Assembly: GCA_964511945.1 (NCBI GenBank)
Contig: CAZEHO010000001.1
Coordinates: forward strand, 1 to 64,000
DNA: 64,000 bases
Direction of reading: 5' to 3'
Source of the DNA: CAZEHO01 sp964511945
GTDB lineage: Bacteria > Actinomycetota > Acidimicrobiia > Spongiisociales > UBA11373
Positions 1 through 6,468 of the stretch are shown piece after piece. Position 1 is the first letter of the stretch, and every line of letters begins with the position of its first letter. The position numbers and the translations under genes were made by a program. The notes under the pieces were generated by a model. The model saw only the letters and a program-made list of their open reading frames with translations, was not told the origin of the DNA and searched no databases.

Positions 1-1
1 C

Positions 2-103
2 ACACACAAGGCCGACGCGGCGTTCACCTCATACACCACGCCGCTGGACGTGACCACAGAGGTCAGACAGATGCGCGACCGATCTCTGATCTCTGATCTC
101 TGA
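2..103 (+). CDS. C-terminal tail of an upstream gene (partial)
   Basis: An open frame enters from the left edge and ends at a TGA at 101-103, giving about 33 residues. Third codon positions are mostly G or C, as in the surrounding real genes. The tail contains AFTSYTTPLDVTTEV and then MRDRSLISDL, the last part being encoded by the 7-base repeat that follows. No family can be assigned from so short a piece. It could be an accidental open frame. Confidence 0.3.
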   Translation, partial: THKADAAFTSYTTPLDVTTEVRQMRDRSLISDL

Positions 104-106
104 TCT
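81..106. repeat. Short tandem repeat, unit gatctct
   Basis: Three exact copies of the 7-base unit gatctct at 81-101 plus a partial copy to 106. It overlaps the stop codon of the upstream frame and lies just before the -10-like box of the next gene. A related degenerate run occurs after the small membrane gene near 23388-23407. Confidence 0.85.
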
Positions 107-117
107 ACGCTTATTTC

Positions 118-558
118 ATGCTGCTCACCCTGCTGACCATGGCGGCATTTGCATTGGCGATGGCCTGGCTCCTCTACAGCGTCGGAGCTCAGTATCCGAG
201 CCGGGATCCGCAGCAGGCGGGGCGTCCTGACGAAGAGGAGCGGCAGATCAGAATCGGTGGGATGGCAGGTGCCACGCCGTCGGTGATCGCTCGCCGATCG
301 GCGGCGCAGCGGCCTGGCGTGAGCCGGCGGGCGATGCCACCCGTGACGGCGGCGGTGGCAGAGGTCGATCGAGGCCTCGCCGCGGTGATGATCGAAGAGG
401 CCGAGAGTGCCGGAGGCAAGCGGCGGATGGTGGCACGAGCCCAACGGGCCCTGGCTCGGGGGAACCGTCGTGCCGACGACGGCCGGTACGACCGAGCCGC
501 CGTGCTCTACGGCAAGGCCTGGATTGCTGCCTCCAAGGCCTGGCGCAGCGCCGTCTGA
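118..558 (+). CDS. Membrane-anchored protein with TPR-like C-terminus, unknown function
   Basis: A 146-residue protein that I do not recognise. Residues 1-23 form one hydrophobic segment (MLLTLLTMAAFALAMAWLLY) that would act as a signal anchor. The middle is arginine- and proline-rich and probably disordered. The last 45 residues (ALARGNRRADDGRYDRAAVLYGKAW) resemble a tetratricopeptide helix pair. The ATG follows TACGCT at 106-111 by 6 bases with no Shine-Dalgarno, which suggests a leaderless transcript. It sits upstream of ferritin with a 53-base gap and may be co-transcribed. Coding status is fairly sure; function is unknown. Confidence 0.6.
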   Translation: MLLTLLTMAAFALAMAWLLYSVGAQYPSRDPQQAGRPDEEERQIRIGGMAGATPSVIARRSAAQRPGVSRRAMPPVTAAVAEVDRGLAAVMIEEAESAGGKRRMVARAQRALARGNRRADDGRYDRAAVLYGKAWIAASKAWRSAV

Positions 559-611
559 CCAACTCCGAGACTCGATAGGCTGGCACCCGTTGCATCGAGA
601 GGAGCCGTACC

Positions 612-1118
612 ATGGCGATGAGCCCCAAACTGACCGACGCGTTCAACCAGCAGATCGCCGCTGAGTTCTCCGCGGCCTACAAATATCTCGCAATGGCGGC
701 GTACTTCGACGGTCTCGATCTGACGGGATTCGCCAACTGGATGCGGGTGCAGCACGAGGAGGAACTCGAGCACGCCTACAAGTTCTTCGACTTCGTGCTC
801 GATCGTGGCGCCGACATCCACCTCGCTACGATTCCGGAACCGTTCGAGTCCTTCGAGAGCCCCGAGCACGCATTCGCCACGGCGCTGGAGAACGAGCAGG
901 CGGTGACCCGGCTGATCCACGATCTCTACACGATGGCCCGCGACGAGAACGATCTGGCCTGCATCCCGCTGCTCCAGTGGTTCGTGGACGAGCAGAACGA
1001 GGAGGAAGCCTCCGTATCGCGCATCCTGCAGCGGGTGCGGATGGCAGCCGACAACCCGGCTGCGCTGCTCGTCTTGGACCGCGAATTGGGCGAGCGGGCC
1101 CCCGGTTCCGACGGGTAG
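612..1118 (+). CDS. Ferritin (non-heme)
   Basis: Iron-storage ferritin of 168 residues, the usual length for bacterial FtnA-type subunits. Such proteins form a 24-subunit cage, oxidise Fe(II) at a di-iron centre and store the mineral. The first helix carries AAEFSAAYKYLAMAAYF with the ligand glutamate. The second helix has QHEEELEHAYKF with the E..H ligand pair. Later helices carry ENEQAVTRLIHDLY and WFVDEQNEEE, as in ferritins rather than bacterioferritins, and no heme methionine context is obvious. An AGAGGAG ribosome site lies upstream of the ATG. It stands largely alone; the bases downstream are non-coding. Confidence 0.95.
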   Translation: MAMSPKLTDAFNQQIAAEFSAAYKYLAMAAYFDGLDLTGFANWMRVQHEEELEHAYKFFDFVLDRGADIHLATIPEPFESFESPEHAFATALENEQAVTRLIHDLYTMARDENDLACIPLLQWFVDEQNEEEASVSRILQRVRMAADNPAALLVLDRELGERAPGSDG

Positions 1119-1136
1119 TGAGCGGCGCATCGCCGG

Positions 1137-1164
1137 TTCGCGAAAACTCTCCTCGGATCGCGAA
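1137..1164 (+). terminator. Possible hairpin after ferritin
   Basis: A 7-bp perfect inverted repeat, TTCGCGA and TCGCGAA, separated by 14 bases, 18 bases after the ferritin stop. No uridine run follows, so it is a weak terminator candidate. Confidence 0.35.
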
Positions 1165-1183
1165 ATCAAAAGGTGATTTGGGC

Positions 1184-1213
1184 TTGACGACGGGGTGAAC
1201 CACCCCCTACATT
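1184..1213 (+). promoter_or_regulatory. Strong sigma70-type promoter with palindromic spacer
   Basis: TTGACG at 1184-1189 and TACATT at 1208-1213 are separated by 18 bases, close to the vegetative consensus. The spacer holds an inverted repeat, ggggtg-aac-cacccc (1192-1206), that could be an operator. The next protein start is at 1656, more than 430 bases downstream, and that gene has its own -10-like box. This promoter may therefore serve a non-coding transcript. Confidence 0.55.
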
Positions 1214-1219
1214 TGCGCC

Positions 1220-1640
1220 ACGCCACAGAGGGAAACCGAAGTGGCGGGGCACCGGAAGCCGGAAACGGTGGAAGGTGTGGCACCGGAAGCCGGCAACGGC
1301 GGAAGGTGCGGGCTCCGGCCCAGGCCCTCTTCGGAGGGACGGCGAACCGGTCTTCGGGCTGAGGCGCTGAGGGTCGAGCTACCCAAACCGGGCTCCGGCT
1401 CGGGGAGGGATCGGAGTGGCCGAAAGGGCACTTCGGACCGGAAGGTCGAGCGTTCGCAAGGGCGCACGACCGGAAGGAGAGGAACCCCGAGAGGGTTGAG
1501 GCTCCGGCCAAGACTCCCTCGGGGTCTCCTCGCGTCTGGGCTCGCTCGCTTCGCTCACTCGCCGGAGCCGGGAACTGGGAACCGGAGAAAACGCGATCAG
1601 GCTCTGTTCAGCTCTCTGCACCCGGCGCCCAGTGCTCGGC
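1220..1640 (+). other. Non-coding, repeat-rich, GC-rich stretch; candidate RNA
   Basis: About 420 bases between ferritin and the PH-domain gene. An open frame runs through it, but its translation is a low-complexity Arg/Gly/Pro mix without domain character, so I do not call a gene. The stretch holds a 31-base tandem duplication at its start and many short self-complementary pieces such as gctcgctcgcttcgctcactcg. A good promoter precedes it. It may be a structured RNA or decayed sequence. Confidence 0.35.
1248..1309. repeat. 31-bp direct tandem duplication
   Basis: Two adjacent 31-base copies (1248-1278 and 1279-1309), each beginning ggcaccggaagccgg, differ at only three positions. The duplication lies just behind the 1184-1213 promoter. 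Confidence 0.9.
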
Positions 1641-1655
1641 CTCTAGGATTCGCCC

Positions 1656-2279
1656 ATGGCATATCCGAAGCGTCTGCTCAGTGAGGACGAGTCCGTCGTC
1701 AGAGAGTTCCGACCCCATTGGCGGCTGCTGGTCATTCCGGCCGCCTGGACTCTGCTGTTCGGGGCGGCGATCGTCGCCACCTGGTTGCTCCCACCCGAAG
1801 AGCCGATCTTCGATTGGGTTGTGACGGGGGTTGCGCTGATCGCGTTCTTCAAGCTCGGCCTCTATCCGTTCATCAGTTGGTGGTTTACGTGGTACATCCT
1901 CACCAATGAGCGCTTGATCACCCGGCGCGGGGTCCTGGCTCGCAAGGGCCTCGAGATCCCGCTGGAAAACGTGAACGACGTCCAGTTCTCACAAACGATC
2001 CTCGAGCGGCTGCTGCGTTCCGGCGATCTCCTGATCGAATCCGCAGGTGAACTCGGTCAGAGCAGGTTCAAGGACATTCCCGATCCCGAGGAGTTCCAGA
2101 GCCTGCTGTACCGAATCCGCGAGGACCGTTCGATTGAGATGTCCGGCGGGCCAGCGCCGGCTCCCGCCGAGCCCGATTCAATGGCGCAACTGGAGCGGCT
2201 CGCCAAGCTGTATCAGGAAGGGATGCTCTCGGCCGAGGAGTACGAGGCGCAGAAGCAGCGCCTTCTCGGCGATTTGTAG
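1656..2279 (+). CDS. Membrane protein with bacterial PH domain (DUF304) and SHOCT tail
   Basis: A 207-residue membrane protein. Two hydrophobic segments at about residues 24-44 and 54-78 are followed by a PH-like domain of the YdbS/YdbT type, with the typical 'WYILTNERLITRRGVL' strand and 'IPLENVNDVQFSQTILERL'. The C-terminal 30 residues (LERLAKLYQEGMLSAEEYEA) are a SHOCT motif, a short helical hairpin common at protein ends. Molecular function is not established for the family. The ATG is 6 bases after TAGGAT (1644-1649), so it is probably leaderless. It is convergent with the amidohydrolase gene 11 bases downstream. Confidence 0.88.
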   Translation: MAYPKRLLSEDESVVREFRPHWRLLVIPAAWTLLFGAAIVATWLLPPEEPIFDWVVTGVALIAFFKLGLYPFISWWFTWYILTNERLITRRGVLARKGLEIPLENVNDVQFSQTILERLLRSGDLLIESAGELGQSRFKDIPDPEEFQSLLYRIREDRSIEMSGGPAPAPAEPDSMAQLERLAKLYQEGMLSAEEYEAQKQRLLGDL

Positions 2280-2290
2280 GCGGCGCAGCA

Positions 2291-3457
2291 CTACACCGCG
2301 ATACTGCCGTCCTGGATGACGACGGCGGGGTGGGCCAGGGTATCGAGGTCTGTTTCGGGGTTCCCCGCGACCACGATGAGGTCGGCGATCCTGCCCGGCT
2401 CGAGGCGTCCGAGGTCGTCGAGACGGAGGACTTCTGCGGCTACCGATGTTGCGGCAGCGATCGCACCCATCGTCCCGAGGCCGAGCCCGGCGAGCCCCTT
2501 CATTTCACGCGCCAGCATCCCCGGCGGGTTGAAGGGGGTTCCGGCATCGGTCCCGGCCAGGACGATGGCGCCGGCTTCGATTGCGCCTGAGATTCCACGC
2601 GCGGCCGCGGTGCGGACCTCCGTGGCGCGCTCCCGCAGGTCGTCCGCAACGTCCTGTTCCAGGATGGCGTCGATGGCCGCCAGCGTCGGAACCAGTGCAA
2701 CCCCGGCGCCGGCCGCCCGAACGGCTTGCTCGGCGCTGATGTCGGTAGCGTGCTCGATCGTGTCGATCCCGGCCTCGAGGACGAGATCGATGCCGGCTCG
2801 GCCGTGGACGTGGGCGCCCGCTATCCGATCGTGACGATGGGCCTCGTCGACGGCCGCACGAATCTCCTCGAGCGACATCGTGACCTCGAAACCGTGGGCC
2901 CCGGTCCCCATGACTCCGCCGGTCGGGAACAGCTTGATGACGTCGGCACCCCGGGCGATCTCGGCGGCAACCGCGGCCCGCACGGCCTCCGGCCCATCGG
3001 CCTCGACTCCGATCATCCAGCCGTGGCCCCCGGTCGGGGTGAGGCCGCGGCCCGCAGCGCGGATCCGCGCTCCGGGAACGTCGCCAGCGCGCTGGGCACG
3101 GGCAACGTCGATGGCGACGGCGTCGCGTGACCCCTGATCCCGAGCCGAAGTGATACCGGCGCCGAGGAGCCGGCGCGCCGCGTCCATCGAACGGGTGCGC
3201 ACCGCTTCGATCGGCTCAGTGGCCACGCCGTCGATCCCCTCCACCGTGCCGTCGAGGCAGAGATGCACGTGCGCATCGATGAGGCCCGGGAGAACCGCCG
3301 CTCCTCGTGCCTCGATGACCGTCTCCGCCCCGCTCAGCTCGGCGTCCGCATCCGGACCGACCCAGCTGATCCGATCGCCATGCCAGACCACCGTCTGGGA
3401 CGGCTGCGGGGGGGCAGTCGTTCCATCGAACAGCAGGGCTCCGGTGACGGCGGGCAT
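2291..3457 (-). CDS. Amidohydrolase family protein (imidazolonepropionase-like)
   Basis: A 388-residue metal-dependent amidohydrolase with a TIM-barrel fold. Metal-binding features are visible in order: DAHVHL (HxH) near residue 64, DVIKLFPTGG with the bridging lysine, HVHG, TIEHATD and the final AGTDAG aspartate. The layout matches imidazolonepropionase-related or prolidase-like amidohydrolases, which hydrolyse cyclic amides or dipeptide-like substrates. The substrate cannot be predicted. An AAGGAG ribosome site precedes the ATG by 6 bases. The gene is followed by the metallohydrolase gene's position upstream on the same strand, with a 51-base gap between them. Confidence 0.88.
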   Translation of the reverse strand: MPAVTGALLFDGTTAPPQPSQTVVWHGDRISWVGPDADAELSGAETVIEARGAAVLPGLIDAHVHLCLDGTVEGIDGVATEPIEAVRTRSMDAARRLLGAGITSARDQGSRDAVAIDVARAQRAGDVPGARIRAAGRGLTPTGGHGWMIGVEADGPEAVRAAVAAEIARGADVIKLFPTGGVMGTGAHGFEVTMSLEEIRAAVDEAHRHDRIAGAHVHGRAGIDLVLEAGIDTIEHATDISAEQAVRAAGAGVALVPTLAAIDAILEQDVADDLRERATEVRTAAARGISGAIEAGAIVLAGTDAGTPFNPPGMLAREMKGLAGLGLGTMGAIAAATSVAAEVLRLDDLGRLEPGRIADLIVVAGNPETDLDTLAHPAVVIQDGSIAV

Positions 3458-3508
3458 GAAGGGCTCCTTGAGATAGCGAACGCGATGACTGTATCGGGCC
3501 GTCAGTCG

Positions 3509-4270
3509 TCAGTCATCAGTGCGGCTGTGGGTTGATGGAAACCGCGGGCTGAGAACAGAGAACGTCAGCGTCTCTCCGATCTCCGGGGCGATCACGTCGA
3601 TGCCGCTTCCGTCGAGAGCGGTGCGCAGTTCCTCCGGCGTCCCGGCCAGGATCGGGAAGGTCCCGTAGTGGATCGGGACCACCACGTCGAGACCGAGCAT
3701 CTGAGCCGCCATGGCTGCTCCCGCCGGATCCATGGTGAAATGTCCGCCGATCGGCAGGAACCCGATCTCGGGCCGGTACAACTCGGCGATCAAGGCCATG
3801 TCGCCGAAAACGGTGGTGTCGCCGGCGTGGAGAATCGTCGGGCCGCCGGGGAACTCGAGGATCCAGCCACCGGGGTCGCCGCCGTCGGCGATGCTCCCAT
3901 CGTCTGCGCTGATACCGCTCGAATGCACCGCATCGACGAGGGTCGCGCGGACTCCGGCGGGGCCATCGACGGTGCCACCTTTGTTCGACCCCACGACGTT
4001 CTCGACCCCTCTGGCCGTGAGGTATTCGGCGATCTCATGGATGCAGAAGACCTGCGGCGAGTGGGCGGCGACGAGGTCCATGGTGTTGCCGAAGTGATCA
4101 AAGTGGCCGTGTGTCAGATAGATCGCGTCGACCGCAGCCGGCTGGTGTTCCGCCTCGGGGCACGCCGGGTTCCCGGCCAGCCATGGGTCGAGGTAGATGG
4201 TGGCGTCACCGCGGCGGATCCGGACCGCTGCATGCCCGAGCCACGTGATTTCCAGGCCGTTGAGGTTCAT
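3509..4270 (-). CDS. Metallo-beta-lactamase-fold metal-dependent hydrolase (UPF0173 type)
   Basis: A 253-residue hydrolase of the YtkL/UPF0173 group. The metal motif THGHFDHFGN (HxHxDH) is at about residues 54-63, and later histidines occur in ILHAGDT and PIHYGTFP. These proteins are presumed cytoplasmic zinc hydrolases of unknown substrate. The start MNLNGLEITWLGHA was chosen because it matches the family N-terminus and has AAGGGAG upstream; a longer frame exists but its extra part is arginine-rich and implausible. The copy A intergenic repeat lies upstream between this gene and the next, which is divergent. Confidence 0.88.
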   Translation of the reverse strand: MNLNGLEITWLGHAAVRIRRGDATIYLDPWLAGNPACPEAEHQPAAVDAIYLTHGHFDHFGNTMDLVAAHSPQVFCIHEIAEYLTARGVENVVGSNKGGTVDGPAGVRATLVDAVHSSGISADDGSIADGGDPGGWILEFPGGPTILHAGDTTVFGDMALIAELYRPEIGFLPIGGHFTMDPAGAAMAAQMLGLDVVVPIHYGTFPILAGTPEELRTALDGSGIDVIAPEIGETLTFSVLSPRFPSTHSRTDD

Positions 4271-4329
4271 CCGACACTCCCTTCTCGTCGGAACCAACTC
4301 TATGGATTGAATTCCGCCTCCCACAACGT

Positions 4330-4473
4330 TTGCTGCGTTCGGATGCGGCTCGGGACGCCTCCGGCATCGTCGGTCAGGACGCGTCCTCAGCCCTCGACGC
4401 ACGGGTGAAGTGCGCCTGCGGGACTGCGTCTTTGCCGGGCGGCGCCCTGATCGCCGGCGACCATCACCAACGT
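4330..4473. repeat. Dispersed intergenic element, copy A
   Basis: About 144 bases that align over most of their length with 42266-42394. Shared blocks include gacgcctccggc, gacgcacgg, gcctgcggg/gcctgcgg and actgcgtc. Copy A has about 15 extra bases in the middle. The ends are partly complementary (ggacgc and gcgtc). An inner stem acgcac/gtgcgc surrounds a 7-base loop. It lies between divergent genes, 48 bases upstream of the 4522 start. Confidence 0.75.
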
Positions 4474-4521
4474 TATGCGACACGGCACCGGGCAGGTGCC
4501 TGCATCCACTACGGTGCCCCT

Positions 4522-4887
4522 ATGCGCACGTGGCACGCCGAATGGGTCTGGGTCGCCCTGTTCACAACCGGGATCACGGGGTTGTGGGGCCTCGGGCTCG
4601 CCGTCACTCGGAGATCTCCGAAACGTCCGTTTTTTGTCGCTGTCGGTGCTGCCGTCGTCGCGATCCTCATCCAGGTCGGCCTCGGGCTGCTGCTGTATGC
4701 CGATGAGCAGTGGCGCGAGGTTGTCGAAGGGTTCCACGTCTTCTACGGCGTGGTCATCCTGTTCGTGCTCTCGTTCGCGTACATCTTCCGGGCACAGATC
4801 TCGAAGCGGCCGGGGCTGTGGTGGGGATTGACACTGCTCTTCACGATGGGCCTCGGCATACGCGCCTGGACCATTGTCGCCGGCTGA
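4522..4887 (+). CDS. Small integral membrane protein, unknown function
   Basis: A 121-residue protein with a short N-terminus followed by four hydrophobic stretches at about 7-27, 38-58, 73-90 and 100-119. I do not recognise a named family. The aromatic 'GFHVFYGVVILFVLSFAY' and the pattern of helices resemble small heme- or quinone-associated membrane proteins, but no histidine pair is convincing. The start at 4522 was chosen because the longer upstream frame only translates the intergenic repeat. It is followed after 38 bases by the enoyl reductase gene. Confidence 0.68.
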   Translation: MRTWHAEWVWVALFTTGITGLWGLGLAVTRRSPKRPFFVAVGAAVVAILIQVGLGLLLYADEQWREVVEGFHVFYGVVILFVLSFAYIFRAQISKRPGLWWGLTLLFTMGLGIRAWTIVAG

Positions 4888-4925
4888 CGCCGCGTACCAT
4901 GACCGCTCCGGCAGAGGGAGGTTCC

Positions 4926-5717
4926 GTGCTGCTCGAAGGAAAGCGACTGCTCATCACCGGTGTACTCACCGATGATTCGATCGCCTGGCACATTGCCCGG
5001 GTGGCTCAAGAAGCTGGTGCCGAGATCGTGCTCACCGGCTTCGGCCGCGGATTGCGGCTGACCCGGCGGGTTGCGGCCCGGCTGCCGGATCCGCCGGATG
5101 TCCTCGAGCTCGACATCACCGACCCGGCTCAGATGGACGCAGTTGTGGCCGACCTCGACAACCGCTGGGGAGGCATCGATGGTGCAGTCCATGCGGTCGG
5201 ATTCGCTCCTGAGGATGCCCTGGGCGGCCGGTTCCTCGAGACCCCGGCAGAGAGTGCGGCGGCCGCCTTCACGATCTCTGCGTTCTCGTTCAAGACGCTC
5301 GCCGCCGGCCTGCTGCCCTTGATGCGCAAAGCCGGCGGGGGTTCACTGGTGACGCTCGACTTCGACAACAGCCGGGCCTGGCCGGCGTATGACTGGATGG
5401 GTGTCGCCAAGTCGGCGCTGCAGTCGGTGACCCGGTACCTGGCGAGGGACCTCGGCCGCTACGGAATACGGGCCAATGCGGTGTCGGCCGGCCCGCTCGG
5501 AACCGTCGCCGCCAAGTCGATTCCCGGATTCCAACGATTCCGCGACGCGTGGGACGCCCGGGCGCCCTTGGCCTGGGACCTGTCCGACCCGGACCCCGTG
5601 GCCCGGATGGTGGCGGTGCTGCTGTCGGATTGGGCGACGATGACCACCGGCGAAGTGATTCACGTCGACGGCGGGTTCCATGCCGTCGCCGCCTCCGGCG
5701 ACACGCCCGAAGCCTGA
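4926..5717 (+). CDS. fabI: Enoyl-[acyl-carrier-protein] reductase, InhA-like
   Basis: NADH-dependent enoyl-ACP reductase of the FASII cycle, 263 residues (mycobacterial InhA has 269). The N-terminus GKRLLITGVLTDDSIAWHIA closely parallels InhA. The catalytic region DFDNSRAWPAYDWMGVAKSA holds Tyr155 and Lys162 of the Y-x6-K pair and the phenylalanine (F146) of InhA. The C-terminal LLSDWATMTTGEVIHVDGG is also typical. The GTG at 4926 is preferred over an ATG at 4899 because GGGAGG lies 5 bases upstream and because the product then begins like InhA. It is convergent with the kinase-like gene, 4 bases apart. Confidence 0.93.
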   Translation: MLLEGKRLLITGVLTDDSIAWHIARVAQEAGAEIVLTGFGRGLRLTRRVAARLPDPPDVLELDITDPAQMDAVVADLDNRWGGIDGAVHAVGFAPEDALGGRFLETPAESAAAAFTISAFSFKTLAAGLLPLMRKAGGGSLVTLDFDNSRAWPAYDWMGVAKSALQSVTRYLARDLGRYGIRANAVSAGPLGTVAAKSIPGFQRFRDAWDARAPLAWDLSDPDPVARMVAVLLSDWATMTTGEVIHVDGGFHAVAASGDTPEA

Positions 5718-5721
5718 GTTC

Positions 5722-6468
5722 CTAGGACTCGGGAGCGCTGTGCACCGGGAGCACGATCCGGATGCTCGTGCCTCCGCCCGGAACCGGAACCGCCCCGATC
5801 GACCCGCCTGCTGCCCGGGCCAATGCGACGGCGAGCTGTTCTCCGAGTCCGAATCCACGCAGTGAGGCGCCGTCGTTTCCAACCGTGAGGCGTCGGGCGA
5901 GCTCCGGAGCGATGCCGGTGTCATTCCCGAGTACAACGATCACCAGCCGGCCGGTTCCGATTGCGAGGTCGGCGGTCACCCTGGTCGCTCCGCGCTTGAT
6001 CGATCCCAGCGTGAGTCCGGCCACGATGCTGCACAGCTGCGACGGGTCGATGAGCACGGCCGGTCCGGGCTCCAACGGACGCACCTGAACGACGCCTGCA
6101 AAGCGGGGATCTTCATCCATGAATCGGCGCAGTTCGGTGGCAGGGTCGACCGTTCGGGGGCGAGCTTCGACATCTCCTGTGATGGCGTCGGATGCGGCGA
6201 CAAAATCGTCCAGCAAGTGGCGCATCTTGGCGGTGCCGTCGACCGCGCTGTGCAGGAGCCTGGCCACCTCCGGGTCCTGCGGTGCCAGCTCGGGCCTGGC
6301 GAGTGTCTGGAGAACGCCGGTCACGAGTGTGAGCGGGGTGCGGAGGTCGTGGCTCAGCGCATGGACGAGCTCCACGAAGGCCCCCTCGGGGGTCGCCGTG
6401 GTGCTCTCCGGGCCGGCGAAGGCGGCGTCGGGAGAGCCGGGTGCGGATTGGTAGGCTCCCTGCGTCAT
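5722..6468 (-). CDS. Soluble histidine-kinase-like protein with degenerate ATPase domain
   Basis: A 248-residue protein with a dimerisation helix HALSHDLRTPLTLVTG, with the phosphoacceptor His40, and a C-terminal HATPase-like region (GFGLGEQLAVALARAAGG then GGGTSIRIVLP). There is no sensor or membrane segment. The N-box, normally Asn-rich, reads IVAGLTLGSIKRGA without the asparagine, and the G1 box is GNDTGIA, so ATP binding may be weak. No response regulator is adjacent. The ATG overlaps the divergent ddl ATG within a CATG. It could be an anti-sigma-like or scaffold protein rather than a kinase. Confidence 0.72.
   Translation of the reverse strand: MTQGAYQSAPGSPDAAFAGPESTTATPEGAFVELVHALSHDLRTPLTLVTGVLQTLARPELAPQDPEVARLLHSAVDGTAKMRHLLDDFVAASDAITGDVEARPRTVDPATELRRFMDEDPRFAGVVQVRPLEPGPAVLIDPSQLCSIVAGLTLGSIKRGATRVTADLAIGTGRLVIVVLGNDTGIAPELARRLTVGNDGASLRGFGLGEQLAVALARAAGGSIGAVPVPGGGTSIRIVLPVHSAPES

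Noticed and set aside
1241..1684. 147-codon forward frame in the repeat-rich stretch
   Set aside because: Low-complexity Arg/Gly/Pro, includes the tandem duplication and overlaps the start of the next gene; not a credible protein.
4330..4521. Upstream extension of the small membrane protein gene
   Set aside because: The extra codons translate the dispersed element, and the second copy breaks frame. The ATG at 4522 starts a proper membrane protein.
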